Shown: positions 33,005 to 43,165 of the stretch, in pieces
Layout of the letters: every line of letters begins with the position of its first letter
Numbering within the stretch: the stretch's first letter is position 1
Source: UBA12170 sp964293475
GTDB lineage: Bacteria > Bacteroidota > Bacteroidia > Bacteroidales > UBA12170
Direction of reading: 5' to 3'
Assembly (NCBI GenBank): GCA_964293475.1
Contig: CAXYYJ010000015.1
Coordinates: 28,380 to 92,379 of the forward strand
DNA length: 64,000 nucleotides
Made by a program: the position numbers and the translations under genes
Notes under the pieces: generated by a model
The model's database searches: none
Told to the model about the DNA's origin: nothing
Seen by the model: the letters and a program-made list of their open reading frames with translations, nothing else

Positions 33005-34387
33005 ATGTCAGAAGCTGCTCAGAATTTCATAAAAGCATCTAAGATAAAGGCCTTTGACAAAGACCATAGAGCTACACTAAATAAAAATATTGGCAAATAC
33101 AATCAGGCAGTTGACCGCGGAATGCAGCAATATGCCGATTTGGAAACTGCCAAAAACCGTGCTGCCAATATCAAAAGAAAAGCCATCAACGATTTAGATA
33201 AATATCTTATTGAGTTTGAGCAAAACTTTACTTCAAACGGCGGAAAGGTTATTTGGGCTGTTAACGCTGCCGAGGCCAACAAGGAAATTGTTAAAATCCT
33301 CAAGGAAAAAAAGGCCAAAACAGTGGTTAAAAGCAAATCGATGACCACAGAAGAGCTGGATCTCAACGCTGTATTGGAAAAAAGCGGAGTAGAAGCTATT
33401 GAAACAGATTTGGGAGAATTTATAGTTCAGCTGGGGGGCGAAAAACCCTATCACATCGTTACTCCGGCCATGCATAAAAGCAAGGAAGAAATCGCAAAAC
33501 TTTTTCACGATAAATTTGATTGGGAACTCAACCTCACCCCCGAGGAGATGACCAATAAAGTGAGAATCAAGCTGCGTGAGAAATTCTTCAATGCCGATGC
33601 TGGTATCACTGGCGCCAATTTCCTCATTGCCGATACAGGTTCCATCGCACTCACCGAAAACGAAGGAAACGGAATTCTAAGCATGGCATTTCCTAAGGTT
33701 CATATCATTGTTGCCGGAATCGAAAAAATTATTCCTTCCATCAACGATTTGAATACCCTTTGGCCACTTCTTGCAACCCACGGAACCGGACAGCATATCA
33801 CAGTTTATAATTCCATTATTACCGGAGCAAAACGCGATAAAGAACCCGATGGCCCCAAGGAAACCTATGTTATTCTTCTGAACAATAAACGCACCGAAGT
33901 TCTCAAACAAAACCATCAGAATCTGGCCCTAACCTGTATCCGATGCGGTGCCTGTTTAAATGCCTGCCCAGTTTATAAAAACATTGGAGGACATACCTAT
34001 CAAACTACCTATACAGGTCCCATAGGGTCTGTTATTTCTCCCTGGCTGCTTGGCATGGGCGATTATAAACACCTGAGTTTTGCATCAACACTTTGTGGTG
34101 CCTGCACCGATGTTTGTCCAGTAAAAATTCCGCTTCAGGAGCTATTGCTCGAAAACAGAAAAGCAGCTGTGGAACAGGATTTTACAACTGCATCGGAGCG
34201 CTTTGTGGTAAAAACAGCAACCAATTTTATGCTGAAACGGAAAAAGATGGATTTATTCAGCACAGGCTTTAAAAACTTTTTCATATCCATGTTTATGGGA
34301 AGCGCCTGGGGAACAAAACGCAATCTGCCCAAAATCGCCAACAAGTCGTTTAACCAGCTGTGGATGGAAAAACAATCGAAAAAATAG
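33005..34387 (+). CDS. lutB: LutB-like iron-sulfur protein
   Basis: A 460-residue protein of the LutB/LldF/YkgF family: an N-terminal LUD-type domain (ANFLIADTGSIALTENEGNG is its marker) and a C-terminal 2[4Fe-4S] ferredoxin region with CIRCGACLNACPVY and CGACTDVCPVKIP. In B. subtilis, LutABC oxidises L-lactate to pyruvate. Here lutA and lutC are not adjacent; the gene lies between rpiB and the TamL-like gene, 7 bases before the latter. Either the partners are elsewhere or this protein works with another electron donor. Start ATG 33005. Confidence 0.88.
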   Translation: MSEAAQNFIKASKIKAFDKDHRATLNKNIGKYNQAVDRGMQQYADLETAKNRAANIKRKAINDLDKYLIEFEQNFTSNGGKVIWAVNAAEANKEIVKILKEKKAKTVVKSKSMTTEELDLNAVLEKSGVEAIETDLGEFIVQLGGEKPYHIVTPAMHKSKEEIAKLFHDKFDWELNLTPEEMTNKVRIKLREKFFNADAGITGANFLIADTGSIALTENEGNGILSMAFPKVHIIVAGIEKIIPSINDLNTLWPLLATHGTGQHITVYNSIITGAKRDKEPDGPKETYVILLNNKRTEVLKQNHQNLALTCIRCGACLNACPVYKNIGGHTYQTTYTGPIGSVISPWLLGMGDYKHLSFASTLCGACTDVCPVKIPLQELLLENRKAAVEQDFTTASERFVVKTATNFMLKRKKMDLFSTGFKNFFISMFMGSAWGTKRNLPKIANKSFNQLWMEKQSKK

Positions 34388-34394
34388 AGCCATC

Positions 34395-36935
34395 ATGTGG
34401 TATCAGATATTTAAATCTCGCCAAAAAAAAACAGGTATACTTTGGCTGTTGGTGCTGGCGCTATTTATTTTTCAATCGTGCAGTACCACAAAATATTTAA
34501 AGGAAAATCAATACTTACTTGCCGAAAACGACATTAGTGTTGACAAAAAATCCATCGATAAATCGGAGATTGCCAATTATACAATTCAAAAACCAAATAA
34601 AGGTGTTTTAGGCTGGTATTTCTTTCTGTCTCTCCATAATATGGTAGATCCAGCTAAGGAAATGGCCCGTGATATAAAAAGGGAAAAGAAATTAAAAATC
34701 AAAAACGAAAAAAGAGCTGAAAAAGGGAAAAGACGCATTGATGAACCATTTTACTTAAGCCGCTGGTGGCGAAATACGGTTGGAGAAGCACCTGTAATCT
34801 ACGACCCCTATTCTCTGGATGAGTCGAAAAAAAGCATGAAAGCCTATATTAGAAATTTGGGCTATTATCATTCCCAAATAACTGATAGTGTGGTAATCAA
34901 CAAAAAAAAGAAGAAAGCCCGTGTATATTATCGCGTAAAATCAGGGGAACCTTTCGTCATTTCAGAATTCGATTCGGGTATTACCGACCCCAGAGTTGAT
35001 TCTCTGGTCAAGACGAATAGCTCACTAAAATTCCCCCAAAAGGGAGAGCTGCTCAACTCTTATAATCTGGATGATTTAAGGTATGAAATAGGCGAATATC
35101 TTCAAAATCAAGGGTATTTCAACTTTGGTCCAGATCAGGTTTTATTCTATGTGGACACCATTTCCAAAACCATGGAGGCAAATATTGACATGGAAGTTTT
35201 CAATACCAATGCCGAAGGAGAAAGCCAAATAAACGATACCCTGCTGCCTGTTTATTATTTCAGGGATATTTCTATCGTCAATTTCCCCTATTATATCGAA
35301 TACTTAAACCCCGATTTTGAAACCACCGAAAAATATGGTGCCGATAGCATAGAATTTCTACATTACGACAAGCTCACCGTGAAGCCTTTTATTTTACACC
35401 GCCGGTTAGGAATTCATAAAGATAGTCTCTACAGGCAGGCAGACGTAGCAAAAACCAATCGATCTGTCGGCCAATTGGGGGTTTTTAAAAGTATCCATTT
35501 CAAAATTACACCAGTAACCGATAGCTCCAATAGCTATCAAAAAAAATACCTCGATTGCCAAATTCAACTCAGCCCATCAACCACACAATCTTATTCTATT
35601 GATTTAGAAGGCTATACATCATCAGGTTCCATCGGAACAGGACTTGTTTTTAACTATTCACACCGAAATCTTTTTAAGCGGGCCATTTACTTTAATATGT
35701 CGCTCACTGGTAAACTGGAAAAGTTTTCTTCAAATCTGATTAAACAAAATCTTTTTGCCTACGAATACGGGATTAATTCCACTGTAAAATTCCCTAAATT
35801 CTTTTCGCCATTCCGTTTGCAAAAATTCAACAATAAGTACTTCCCAAGCACCATTATCAACCTAAACTATACCCATAAAGACCGCTATGAATATGTGCGG
35901 CAAACATCGAGCCTTGGATTTGGTTACAGCTGGTCGACCCCTAAAGGAATAAGGCATAATCTAAATCCCATCGATTTCTATCTTACTGCTTTTAAATCAA
36001 TCAACTATGATTACCTACTCTATCTTATTGATAAGAATTTGTATGACCAGTATTTCGATCATGTTATCCCCGCCGGAAACTATTCTATCTTCTTCTCCAA
36101 TCAACAAATTGAATCGCCACAGGATTATTTTCTTGTAAATCTGCGGGTTGAATTGGCGGGAAATCTGTTCAATCTTGCCAATCAAGCCTTTCAAACCGAA
36201 AAATCTGGGAGCGGCGATTTATACATTAAGGTAATCAGAGCATTGGCTCAGGAGTATTTGCCCGACAGTTTACAGGAACAATATGTTAACGATGTGCGCG
36301 ATTCCTTAAATATCAGCGCTCCAAGATTTTACACATTCAATGGGTTAATCTATAACCAATATTTTAAAGGCGATGTGGATGTAAGATATACCTGGTTCTT
36401 TGGCAAGGATTTGAGCTTTACAACACGCTTATTCAGCGGATTAATTATCCCCTATGGAAATACCGACTTTTCGCCCATAGAGAAACAGTATTTTATGGGG
36501 GGTGCCAGCGATTTAAGAGCCTGGTGGGCACGAAGTATTGGGCCGGGCGGGTTTATTCTCGACGAACAAACTCTTCAACTCAAAGATTACTATCAGCATG
36601 GAGATATAAAGCTTTTGGCCAATTTTGAGCTTCGGCACCCCATTCTCTGGCGTATTAAAGGAGCCCTTTTTGTCGATGTGGGAAATGTGTGGAATATCTA
36701 TGATAACGAAAGCTTCCCCGATGGTATGTTCAAATTCAATACTTTCTACAAACAAATGGCGGTTGGTGCCGGGTATGGTCTTCGGGTCGATTTTAGCTTT
36801 TTTATTATCCGTTTCGACTATGCCTTTAAACTCATTGACCCAACCATTAACTCCAGCAATAAATGGGTTTATTCTCAGGGCGATTCCTATTATAAAAACC
36901 CAGTTTTAAATTTTGGAATCGGTTTACCATTCTAA
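34395..36935 (+). CDS. TamL-like Omp85 outer-membrane lipoprotein
   Basis: An 846-residue Omp85/TamA-type assembly protein with a lipoprotein signal (LLVLALFIFQSCSTTKYLKE), the distinguishing trait of TamL in Bacteroidota. After POTRA-like domains (e.g. KSMKAYIRNLGYYHSQI, LGVFKSIHFKITPV) comes the C-terminal 16-strand barrel region with QYFMGGASDLRAWWARSIGP, the VRGF/Y-type motif, and terminal SYYKNPVLNFGIGLPF. TamL works with an inner-membrane TamB; no tamB is adjacent in this window. Role: outer-membrane protein or lipid homeostasis. It starts 7 bases after lutB. Confidence 0.88.
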   Translation: MWYQIFKSRQKKTGILWLLVLALFIFQSCSTTKYLKENQYLLAENDISVDKKSIDKSEIANYTIQKPNKGVLGWYFFLSLHNMVDPAKEMARDIKREKKLKIKNEKRAEKGKRRIDEPFYLSRWWRNTVGEAPVIYDPYSLDESKKSMKAYIRNLGYYHSQITDSVVINKKKKKARVYYRVKSGEPFVISEFDSGITDPRVDSLVKTNSSLKFPQKGELLNSYNLDDLRYEIGEYLQNQGYFNFGPDQVLFYVDTISKTMEANIDMEVFNTNAEGESQINDTLLPVYYFRDISIVNFPYYIEYLNPDFETTEKYGADSIEFLHYDKLTVKPFILHRRLGIHKDSLYRQADVAKTNRSVGQLGVFKSIHFKITPVTDSSNSYQKKYLDCQIQLSPSTTQSYSIDLEGYTSSGSIGTGLVFNYSHRNLFKRAIYFNMSLTGKLEKFSSNLIKQNLFAYEYGINSTVKFPKFFSPFRLQKFNNKYFPSTIINLNYTHKDRYEYVRQTSSLGFGYSWSTPKGIRHNLNPIDFYLTAFKSINYDYLLYLIDKNLYDQYFDHVIPAGNYSIFFSNQQIESPQDYFLVNLRVELAGNLFNLANQAFQTEKSGSGDLYIKVIRALAQEYLPDSLQEQYVNDVRDSLNISAPRFYTFNGLIYNQYFKGDVDVRYTWFFGKDLSFTTRLFSGLIIPYGNTDFSPIEKQYFMGGASDLRAWWARSIGPGGFILDEQTLQLKDYYQHGDIKLLANFELRHPILWRIKGALFVDVGNVWNIYDNESFPDGMFKFNTFYKQMAVGAGYGLRVDFSFFIIRFDYAFKLIDPTINSSNKWVYSQGDSYYKNPVLNFGIGLPF

Positions 36936-36987
36936 CTCAGTTTTGGAATGATTATTGGTTTATTTTCATGATAAAAAATTGCTAATT

Positions 36988-37986
36988 ATGAACAAAATAC
37001 TGAACTATTTCCTGGTTATTATTGCTGTTTCTTTAATTTCATGTAATGAAATTACCTCTGTATCTCAAACATCGAGCACTGGCGGTATAAACGAAATATT
37101 GGTGATTACTGACGCGCCGGGTCAATGGGAAGGCGAAATTGGTGATACCCTACGAAAACAATTTACCCAGGACATGGTGCTACTTCCGGTTGCTGAACCA
37201 CAATTTAGTGTGGTAAACCTAAGCGAAGCAAGTCTTGGAAAGGCCATATTTAAAAAACATCACAATATTTTTATTATAAATATTGACTCATCATTAAAAG
37301 AGGCCAATGTCGATGTTAAAAAAAATCTGTGGGCAACACCACAGATTATCGTCGCCGTGAACGCCCCAAACCAACATGAATGTATGGTGAGCCTGGAGCA
37401 AGTAAAAGAAAATGCCTTTGACCTTTTTCTGGAGAATGAACGAAACCGAATCAGCACCAGCTATGGCAATCAGTTTAAAAACAATGTGATAAGTGGCGAT
37501 TTAATAAAACATTTCAACATCGAAATGAATATCCCCAAAGGCTATGATGTGGCTAAAATTGACTCGAATAATGCATGGATTCGCAAAGAAACTGCCGCCA
37601 ATTCTATGAATATCATCGTAATGAGCAAACCATATGTTTCTTTAGATGAACTTAATCCAACGCAAATAATGCAACGAAGAAACCAGTTGACCCGTACCTA
37701 CATACCAGGCCCAACCGCAGGATCTTATCAAACCATCAGCGATGAGTATCTGGAGCCTATATCACGGGAAATTGATTTTCATGGTTGGTTTGCAGTCGAG
37801 GTCCGTGGCCTATGGAAAGTTGAAAACGATTTTATGGGCGGCCCGTGTATTTCATACACTTTTGTGGATCAAAAAAGAAACAAGCTCATTACCATCGATG
37901 CATTTCTCTATGGCCCCAAACAGAAAAAAGCTCCTTTGGTCAGAGAACTCGAAGCCATACTATGGTCTAGCCGTTTTGCTCAATAA
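36988..37986 (+). CDS. DUF4837 lipoprotein
   Basis: About 332 residues of the Bacteroidota-specific DUF4837 family, with a lipoprotein signal (MNKILNYFLVIIAVSLISCNE). Recognisable stretches are GGINEILVITDAPGQWEGEI near the start and YLEPISREIDFHGWFAVEVR, then FMGGPCISYTFVDQ. The function is not known. Start ATG 36988; the ATG-like reading from 36955 adds a hydrophilic tail before the signal. It follows tamL by 52 bases and may be co-transcribed. Confidence 0.85.
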   Translation: MNKILNYFLVIIAVSLISCNEITSVSQTSSTGGINEILVITDAPGQWEGEIGDTLRKQFTQDMVLLPVAEPQFSVVNLSEASLGKAIFKKHHNIFIINIDSSLKEANVDVKKNLWATPQIIVAVNAPNQHECMVSLEQVKENAFDLFLENERNRISTSYGNQFKNNVISGDLIKHFNIEMNIPKGYDVAKIDSNNAWIRKETAANSMNIIVMSKPYVSLDELNPTQIMQRRNQLTRTYIPGPTAGSYQTISDEYLEPISREIDFHGWFAVEVRGLWKVENDFMGGPCISYTFVDQKRNKLITIDAFLYGPKQKKAPLVRELEAILWSSRFAQ

Positions 37987-38004
37987 GCCATCTTTCATCT
38001 GAAG

Positions 38005-38691
38005 ATGTTTTTCGATTTTCACACCCACCGAAGCAGTCAGAAAGCATCAATCTTCAATATCCGCTGGGGATATCCATCTCCGGAAAAGCCTGTCAACCCA
38101 CTGTTTTCCATAGGAATACACCCTTGGGATGCGGAGTTACACAACATGGATGAACAACTGAGAACCCTTTCAATTGAATTGACAAAAAAAAATATAATTG
38201 CCCTGGGGGAAATTGGTTTGGACAAGGTTTTTGGCACGAATTTGGGTTTACAGAGAGAAGTATTCGTAAAACAAATACACATTGCAAACGAGTTTAAAAA
38301 GAAAGTTCTTATCATTCATTGCGTAAAATCTTTTGATGAGATTTTGGTGGCTAAACAGAAATTTGGGAAAAATCAAATCTGGGTTATCCATGGTTTTAAC
38401 GGAGGCAGCGAGCTATTGAACCAGCTTGACAAAGCAGGATTCTATTTCAGTCTGGGAATAGCCCTCTTTAACCCAGCCAGTCGAATTGCCAAAAATATTG
38501 ACAGAGTTCCCCTCGAAAAAGTATTTTTGGAAACCGACGATTCCGACTTGACTATTGAACAGATTTACAGACAGTTTGCCCAACTTCGAAACCTGGATTT
38601 AATTCAGCTTCAGCAGCAAATTGATGAAAATCTGACCCGTATTTTTGGCGATTCATTTTTAGCTCTTAAAACTAAATTAATGTGCAATTAA
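38005..38691 (+). CDS. TatD-family metal-dependent hydrolase
   Basis: A 228-residue amidohydrolase-type protein in the short Bacteroidota TatD form. Metal-site residues: FFDFHTHRSS (HxH), ALGEIGLDKVFG (Glu), KVLIIHCVKSFDE and IWVIHGFNGG (His), VFLETDDSD (Asp). TatD proteins are 3'-5' DNases/RNases, but the role of this short branch is less clear. It starts 18 bases after DUF4837. Confidence 0.88.
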   Translation: MFFDFHTHRSSQKASIFNIRWGYPSPEKPVNPLFSIGIHPWDAELHNMDEQLRTLSIELTKKNIIALGEIGLDKVFGTNLGLQREVFVKQIHIANEFKKKVLIIHCVKSFDEILVAKQKFGKNQIWVIHGFNGGSELLNQLDKAGFYFSLGIALFNPASRIAKNIDRVPLEKVFLETDDSDLTIEQIYRQFAQLRNLDLIQLQQQIDENLTRIFGDSFLALKTKLMCN

Positions 38692-38770
38692 AGCCCCATG
38701 ACATCAGAAAAATTAATAATATTGCAACTCTTTAATTTAAACATAATTAATTAATCTTAATCATTTAATC

Positions 38771-39151
38771 ATGAGCGTTCTGGACAATTTAAAGTACACA
38801 AAAGATCACGAGTGGATTCGTGTTGAAGGCGATAATGCTATCGTAGGAATCACTCATTTTGCTCAAGGCGAACTTGGAGACATCGTTTTTGTGGAAGTAG
38901 AAACCGAAGGTGAAGAACTTAGTCAACACGACTCTTTTGGTACCATAGAAGCAGTAAAAACCGTATCTGACTTATTTATGCCCGTTAGTGGTGAAATTCT
39001 TGAATTCAACACCGCACTCGAAGGCAATCCCGAATTAATCAATAATGATCCCTACAACGGTGGATGGATTATTAAAGTGAAAATGACAGACCAAGCAGAA
39101 TTAGACAGTCTGTTATCTGCCGCTGATTATAAATCGCTTATTGGATTATAG
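38771..39151 (+). CDS. gcvH: Glycine cleavage system H protein
   Basis: A 126-residue lipoyl carrier: YTKDHEWIRVEGDNAIVGIT at the N-terminus, the lipoylated lysine in SFGTIEAVKTVSDLFMPVSG and the characteristic ELINNDPYNGGWIIKVKM. It shuttles the aminomethyl group between GcvP, GcvT and GcvL in glycine breakdown. None of those genes are adjacent. Length is standard. Confidence 0.97.
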   Translation: MSVLDNLKYTKDHEWIRVEGDNAIVGITHFAQGELGDIVFVEVETEGEELSQHDSFGTIEAVKTVSDLFMPVSGEILEFNTALEGNPELINNDPYNGGWIIKVKMTDQAELDSLLSAADYKSLIGL

Positions 39152-39225
39152 TTTTAAAAGACTAGTTGTGGTTCTGCTAAACAGAACCTTTGAAAAAAAT
39201 AAATAACGCCTTAAAAAATAACATT

Positions 39226-39903
39226 ATGGAAAAGCGAAAAACCGAAAAATCCGATTTGGAAAACAAAAGGACCCTGTTCATTGAAATTGGATTCGTTATT
39301 GCTCTCGCGGTGGTATTTGTTAGTATGGAATGGAAAAGCTACGATAAAGTAGAATACACTATGGCCGAACGTCAGGTGGAAGATATTCCAGAAGAAATTA
39401 TACCAATAACCGAGCAAAAATTAAAACCACCCCCACCTCCACCACAACAGGTTACCATTATCAATGTGGTAAAAGACGACGTAGTGGTTGAAGACGAAAT
39501 CGAACTTGACGTAGATATGGACGATAATACCGAAATGGAAGAATATGTTCCTGTTGCTCAAGAAGAAGAAGAAGTTGTTGAAGAACAACAAATCTTCCTC
39601 GTGGTTGAAGAAATGCCATCGTACCCCGGCGGCGAACAAGAAATGTATCGCTTCATCAGCCAAAATATCGAATATCCCCGCATGGCAAAAGAAAGCGGAA
39701 TCAGTGGTCGTGTTTTCGTAACCTTTGTGGTTGAAAAAGACGGTTCTGTTACCGATGTTCAGGTACTTAGAGGTATCGGTGGTGGCTGCGACGAAGAAGC
39801 TATCCGCGTAATTAAATCCATGCCTAAATGGAAGGCCGGAAAACAAAGAGGTAAAGCTGTTAGGGTTCAATACCGAATGCCCATCAAGTTTACTCTTCAA
39901 TAA
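39226..39903 (+). CDS. tonB: Energy transducer TonB
   Basis: About 225 residues. It has an N-terminal inner-membrane helix (TLFIEIGFVIALAVVFVSM), a proline run (KPPPPPPQQ), an unusually acidic middle (VVEDEIELDVDMDDNTEMEE), and the C-terminal TonB domain (EMPSYPGGEQEMYRFISQNI, then YPRMAKESGISGRVFVTFVV and KSMPKWKAGKQRGKAVRV). It couples the proton gradient to TonB-dependent receptors. ExbB/ExbD are not adjacent. Start ATG 39226 is preferred; a TTG at 39190 is in frame but unlikely. The terminator follows immediately. Confidence 0.93.
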   Translation: MEKRKTEKSDLENKRTLFIEIGFVIALAVVFVSMEWKSYDKVEYTMAERQVEDIPEEIIPITEQKLKPPPPPPQQVTIINVVKDDVVVEDEIELDVDMDDNTEMEEYVPVAQEEEEVVEEQQIFLVVEEMPSYPGGEQEMYRFISQNIEYPRMAKESGISGRVFVTFVVEKDGSVTDVQVLRGIGGGCDEEAIRVIKSMPKWKAGKQRGKAVRVQYRMPIKFTLQ

Positions 39904-39936
39904 AAAAAAGCAGCTCATAAGAGCTGCTTTTTTTTT
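39903..39936. terminator. Bidirectional terminator after tonB
   Basis: AAAAAAAGCAGCTC (39903-39916) pairs with GAGCTGCTTTTTTT (39921-39934) around ATAA. Both transcription directions end in T-tracts, serving tonB and the convergent oxidoreductase gene. Confidence 0.9.
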
Positions 39937-39941
39937 GCAAT

Positions 39942-40520
39942 CTATTTCAGTTTCATTCCCAATAGTTCAACTTGTACCAACCACTTCTGCCTATCCTCCA
40001 AAGTTGATCCCTTTATTGGTCCCAAACTTGTTATTCCATCTACCTTTACTCCACAAAACTCCAGAATCCGGTTTCGGGTTACCCGATGTCCCAGCGAACG
40101 AAAAACCAGCGAATTAAACCACGGCGGCGTATCCATGGTCACGATAATTCTGGCGGTTCGGCCTTTCAGCAATTTCTCCGGAAACTTTGATTTCTCGCTG
40201 TATTTAAATGCAAACCCTGGTGTAAAAACCCTGTCGAAAAAGCCTTTGAGCAAGGCTGGCATGGTTCCCCACCAATTGGGGTAAACAAAAACCAAATGAT
40301 CGGCATTTTGTATATCTTTTTGAATTTGAACCAAATCGGGCTCCAATTCCATTTTTTTCTCATAGCCAAATTGCAAAACAGGATCAAATTGCAAATGTGT
40401 TAGATGTACGAGTTTAACCTGAGTCGATGTTTCCGATGCTCCTTTGTAATAGGCATTGGCCAAAGCATAGCAAAAGCTATGGGGGTTTGGATGACCGTTG
40501 ATGATTAATATATTTTTCAT
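39942..40520 (-). CDS. Flavodoxin-fold NAD(P)H-dependent oxidoreductase
   Basis: A 192-residue flavin reductase of the NQO/MdaB/KefF type. It shows the FMN-binding start ILIINGHPNPHSFCYALANA, the strand VFVYPNWWGTMPALLKGFFD (WWGxPA motif), and the typical loop FDRVFTPGFAFKYSEK. It would reduce quinones or nitro compounds with NAD(P)H. It lies 24 bases downstream of the TonB-dependent receptor gene on the same strand, which may be incidental. Confidence 0.9.
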   Translation of the reverse strand: MKNILIINGHPNPHSFCYALANAYYKGASETSTQVKLVHLTHLQFDPVLQFGYEKKMELEPDLVQIQKDIQNADHLVFVYPNWWGTMPALLKGFFDRVFTPGFAFKYSEKSKFPEKLLKGRTARIIVTMDTPPWFNSLVFRSLGHRVTRNRILEFCGVKVDGITSLGPIKGSTLEDRQKWLVQVELLGMKLK

Positions 40521-40544
40521 AAAATGTGATTATAATTTATTGAT

Positions 40545-42953
40545 TTAGAATCTGATAACAAATTGCGGGATGATTAATCGACCCAATTGATTGTAATTGG
40601 TGATTTCTCCGGTTTGGGTATTAACACGTTGCATATATACGTTTTTCACATTGAAAATATTTTGCGCATCAATACTAAACTCCATGCTGAACTTTTTAAA
40701 ATCTTCTTTAATACCTGCGCGAATGTCGAAGCGGAAATAATTTCCAAATTGCTTGTCAAAACTCTCAGCATCAATATAGCTGGCCACTCCGGTTGCTATG
40801 GTCTCATCAACATCTACTTCGGTATATCTTTTACCACCTGCATAGGTTGCTTTTATATCTACAGTTATAACATTAAAGCTTAATTTCTTTTCCTTTTTTC
40901 CCCCAAGAACAAATTCCTTGCCCAGCAGTCCGTTGAACACATAATTCCCGTTAAAAGCAGTGTTGTGCTCCACGCCATCGCTGCCTTTGTATTTACTATC
41001 GTAGAGCGATGCTGTAACCAGATAATAAAATCCTTTGTTCAGAAACTGCTCTAAAGTCAACTCCAAACCATAATTTGTGCCTGTTCCATTGTTATTCATG
41101 CTGTCGGGGGTTGGGAAATAAAAATCTGCTCCCTGGTTTAACGAGCTATAGGCATCTTTCTCGTTGGCATTTACAGCTGCATTAAAAACATGTTGATAAT
41201 ATACTTCGGCTTTAACTCTTGTAAACTCGTTTATCAACCAATCGTACCCTAAAACAAAATGATGGCTTTTCAGCAAATCGAGGTCTTTGTTGTACATAAT
41301 GTAGGAACCATCATTCAATCTGGTCTGTTGAATATAGGAGGTAAAGGGCTGGGCCTGACTGTGCAAACCATATCCAAAACTCAAAGTATTTGTTGGATTT
41401 AATTGATACTGAACACCAAACCGTGGTTCAACAGATTGTGAATTATTATAACCATAGTAAAGATAATGCAAACCACCATTGAGTGTCAGATTTTCCGAAG
41501 CTCTGAATTGCCACGAGAGATAAGGTTGCAGCTGCCAGGAACTTCCTTTATAATCGGAAACTGTCCGGAACCCATCGATCCCGCTTCTATAAACGCTATC
41601 TATTAAATTATAAGTCAGCTGATTCACAATAATTCCTGTTTTGAAATTATGTTTTGGGCTCACTTTTTTCGAAAGGTAAAAAACACCACTCAATTTACTT
41701 TCCTTAAAATTGTTTCTATAACGGGGAGAAATTTCGCGGTTTGTAGGAGAAATTGAGTCTATTCTGGTTAAAAAGTCGTGATAGGAAGCGGCCAGAGTTA
41801 ATTTGGTGAAAGCTGTTTTATTAATAATGTATGTATGACTTAGTCCGGCCACGCCCAATGTCGATTCATTATACAAGTCTTCTGAATCGCCAGTATAAAG
41901 GCTTTGATTGGTTTCGGTGGTATCGGCTTCACTTTCCAGAATTTCAATGGAACTGAAACCGCCAAGGGCAAACACTGAAAAATTACCGGCCTTGCGGGTA
42001 GGGAAATTAAGTTTCAGCGCCAAATCCTGATATTTGGGAACGGCAGTTCCTGTTCCGAAATCAACGCCCATTGCAGCAAAAGCCGCCATGGTTGAATAGC
42101 GGTAGCTCAAAATATAGCTTGCCCCTGTTTTCCGGCTTATAGGACCTTCGGCAGCCAACTCAAAACCGTTGAAACCAATTTGCCCCAAAAACTCGTGTTT
42201 GTCCTGATTACCATTGCGCAGGGTGAGATCGAAAACCCCGGAAACTGCATTGCCATATTCGGCGGGAAAGGCTCCTGTGAAAAAATCGGAATTCGACAGC
42301 ACATTATTATTGAGCAACGAAACCGGGCCACCAGTGCTTCCCAATGCACCATAATGGTTTGGGTTGGGAATATCCACACCTTCGTACCGCCAAAGCAAGC
42401 CTATGGGAGAGTTTCCTCTGATAATAATGTCGTTGCGACTATCATTCCCCTGATTTACCCCTGCAAAATTGCTGGCCATCCGCGATATATCGTTTCGGGC
42501 ACCGGCAAACCGCTGGGTTTCTTCAATGCTGAAACTTCGGGTACTCACCGATGCCATACGGTTTATGGCTTGAGTTTTATCTTGTCGGGCCACCACTTCC
42601 ACTTCTTCGCCCTGAATTACAGACTCTTCCATTTCTATGGTCAGAACCAATTCCTTACCTGTTCCCAGACTCAAATTGCTGAGTACTTTGGGGTAATATC
42701 CGAGATAAGTAACTTTTAAACTAATCCTTCCAACAGGAATATTGTTAAAGGAGAATTTGCCATTTTCGTCGGTAGAAACCCCCAGAAAAGGGTTGCTGTT
42801 TTCAATAACAACGTTTGCACCGAAAAGTGGCTCCCCCGAAATATTATCGACTACAATTCCACTAATATTTTGCTTAAATGCATTTTGACTTATTGCCAGA
42901 CCGCTCATCAATAATCCGGCAAACAGGAATAAAATTCTTAATTTTAATTTCAT
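40545..42953 (-). CDS. TonB-dependent receptor with carboxypeptidase-like N-terminal domain
   Basis: An 802-residue outer-membrane receptor: signal peptide, a CarboxypepD_reg-like domain (QNISGIVVDNISGEPLFGAN ... DENGKFSFNNIPVGRISLKV), a plug domain (VSTRSFSIEETQRFAGARND, IIIRGNSPIGLLWRYEGV), and a long beta-barrel ending LGRLIIPQFVIRF with terminal Phe. There is no SusD partner, so it is probably not a polysaccharide utilisation pair; the ligand is unknown. A membrane LytTR regulator lies upstream on the same strand, 212 bases away. Confidence 0.9.
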   Translation of the reverse strand: MKLKLRILFLFAGLLMSGLAISQNAFKQNISGIVVDNISGEPLFGANVVIENSNPFLGVSTDENGKFSFNNIPVGRISLKVTYLGYYPKVLSNLSLGTGKELVLTIEMEESVIQGEEVEVVARQDKTQAINRMASVSTRSFSIEETQRFAGARNDISRMASNFAGVNQGNDSRNDIIIRGNSPIGLLWRYEGVDIPNPNHYGALGSTGGPVSLLNNNVLSNSDFFTGAFPAEYGNAVSGVFDLTLRNGNQDKHEFLGQIGFNGFELAAEGPISRKTGASYILSYRYSTMAAFAAMGVDFGTGTAVPKYQDLALKLNFPTRKAGNFSVFALGGFSSIEILESEADTTETNQSLYTGDSEDLYNESTLGVAGLSHTYIINKTAFTKLTLAASYHDFLTRIDSISPTNREISPRYRNNFKESKLSGVFYLSKKVSPKHNFKTGIIVNQLTYNLIDSVYRSGIDGFRTVSDYKGSSWQLQPYLSWQFRASENLTLNGGLHYLYYGYNNSQSVEPRFGVQYQLNPTNTLSFGYGLHSQAQPFTSYIQQTRLNDGSYIMYNKDLDLLKSHHFVLGYDWLINEFTRVKAEVYYQHVFNAAVNANEKDAYSSLNQGADFYFPTPDSMNNNGTGTNYGLELTLEQFLNKGFYYLVTASLYDSKYKGSDGVEHNTAFNGNYVFNGLLGKEFVLGGKKEKKLSFNVITVDIKATYAGGKRYTEVDVDETIATGVASYIDAESFDKQFGNYFRFDIRAGIKEDFKKFSMEFSIDAQNIFNVKNVYMQRVNTQTGEITNYNQLGRLIIPQFVIRF

Positions 42954-43165
42954 TGTTTTGGTTTTTTTAATTTTTTGCTTCAGTTATTTTCTAATTACAA
43001 ATTTTTCATGGCAGAGTTGCAATGACTCTGATTTGAAATTCGTTGCAAATAAAATACAGCAAAACTTAATTGTCAAAAATAGGTTATAAGTGGGAAGGTT
43101 TTGTGTTGAATGGACGGACAAAACGATGAATGGGAATGAACTGGGACGAATGGGAAAGTAAAAAA

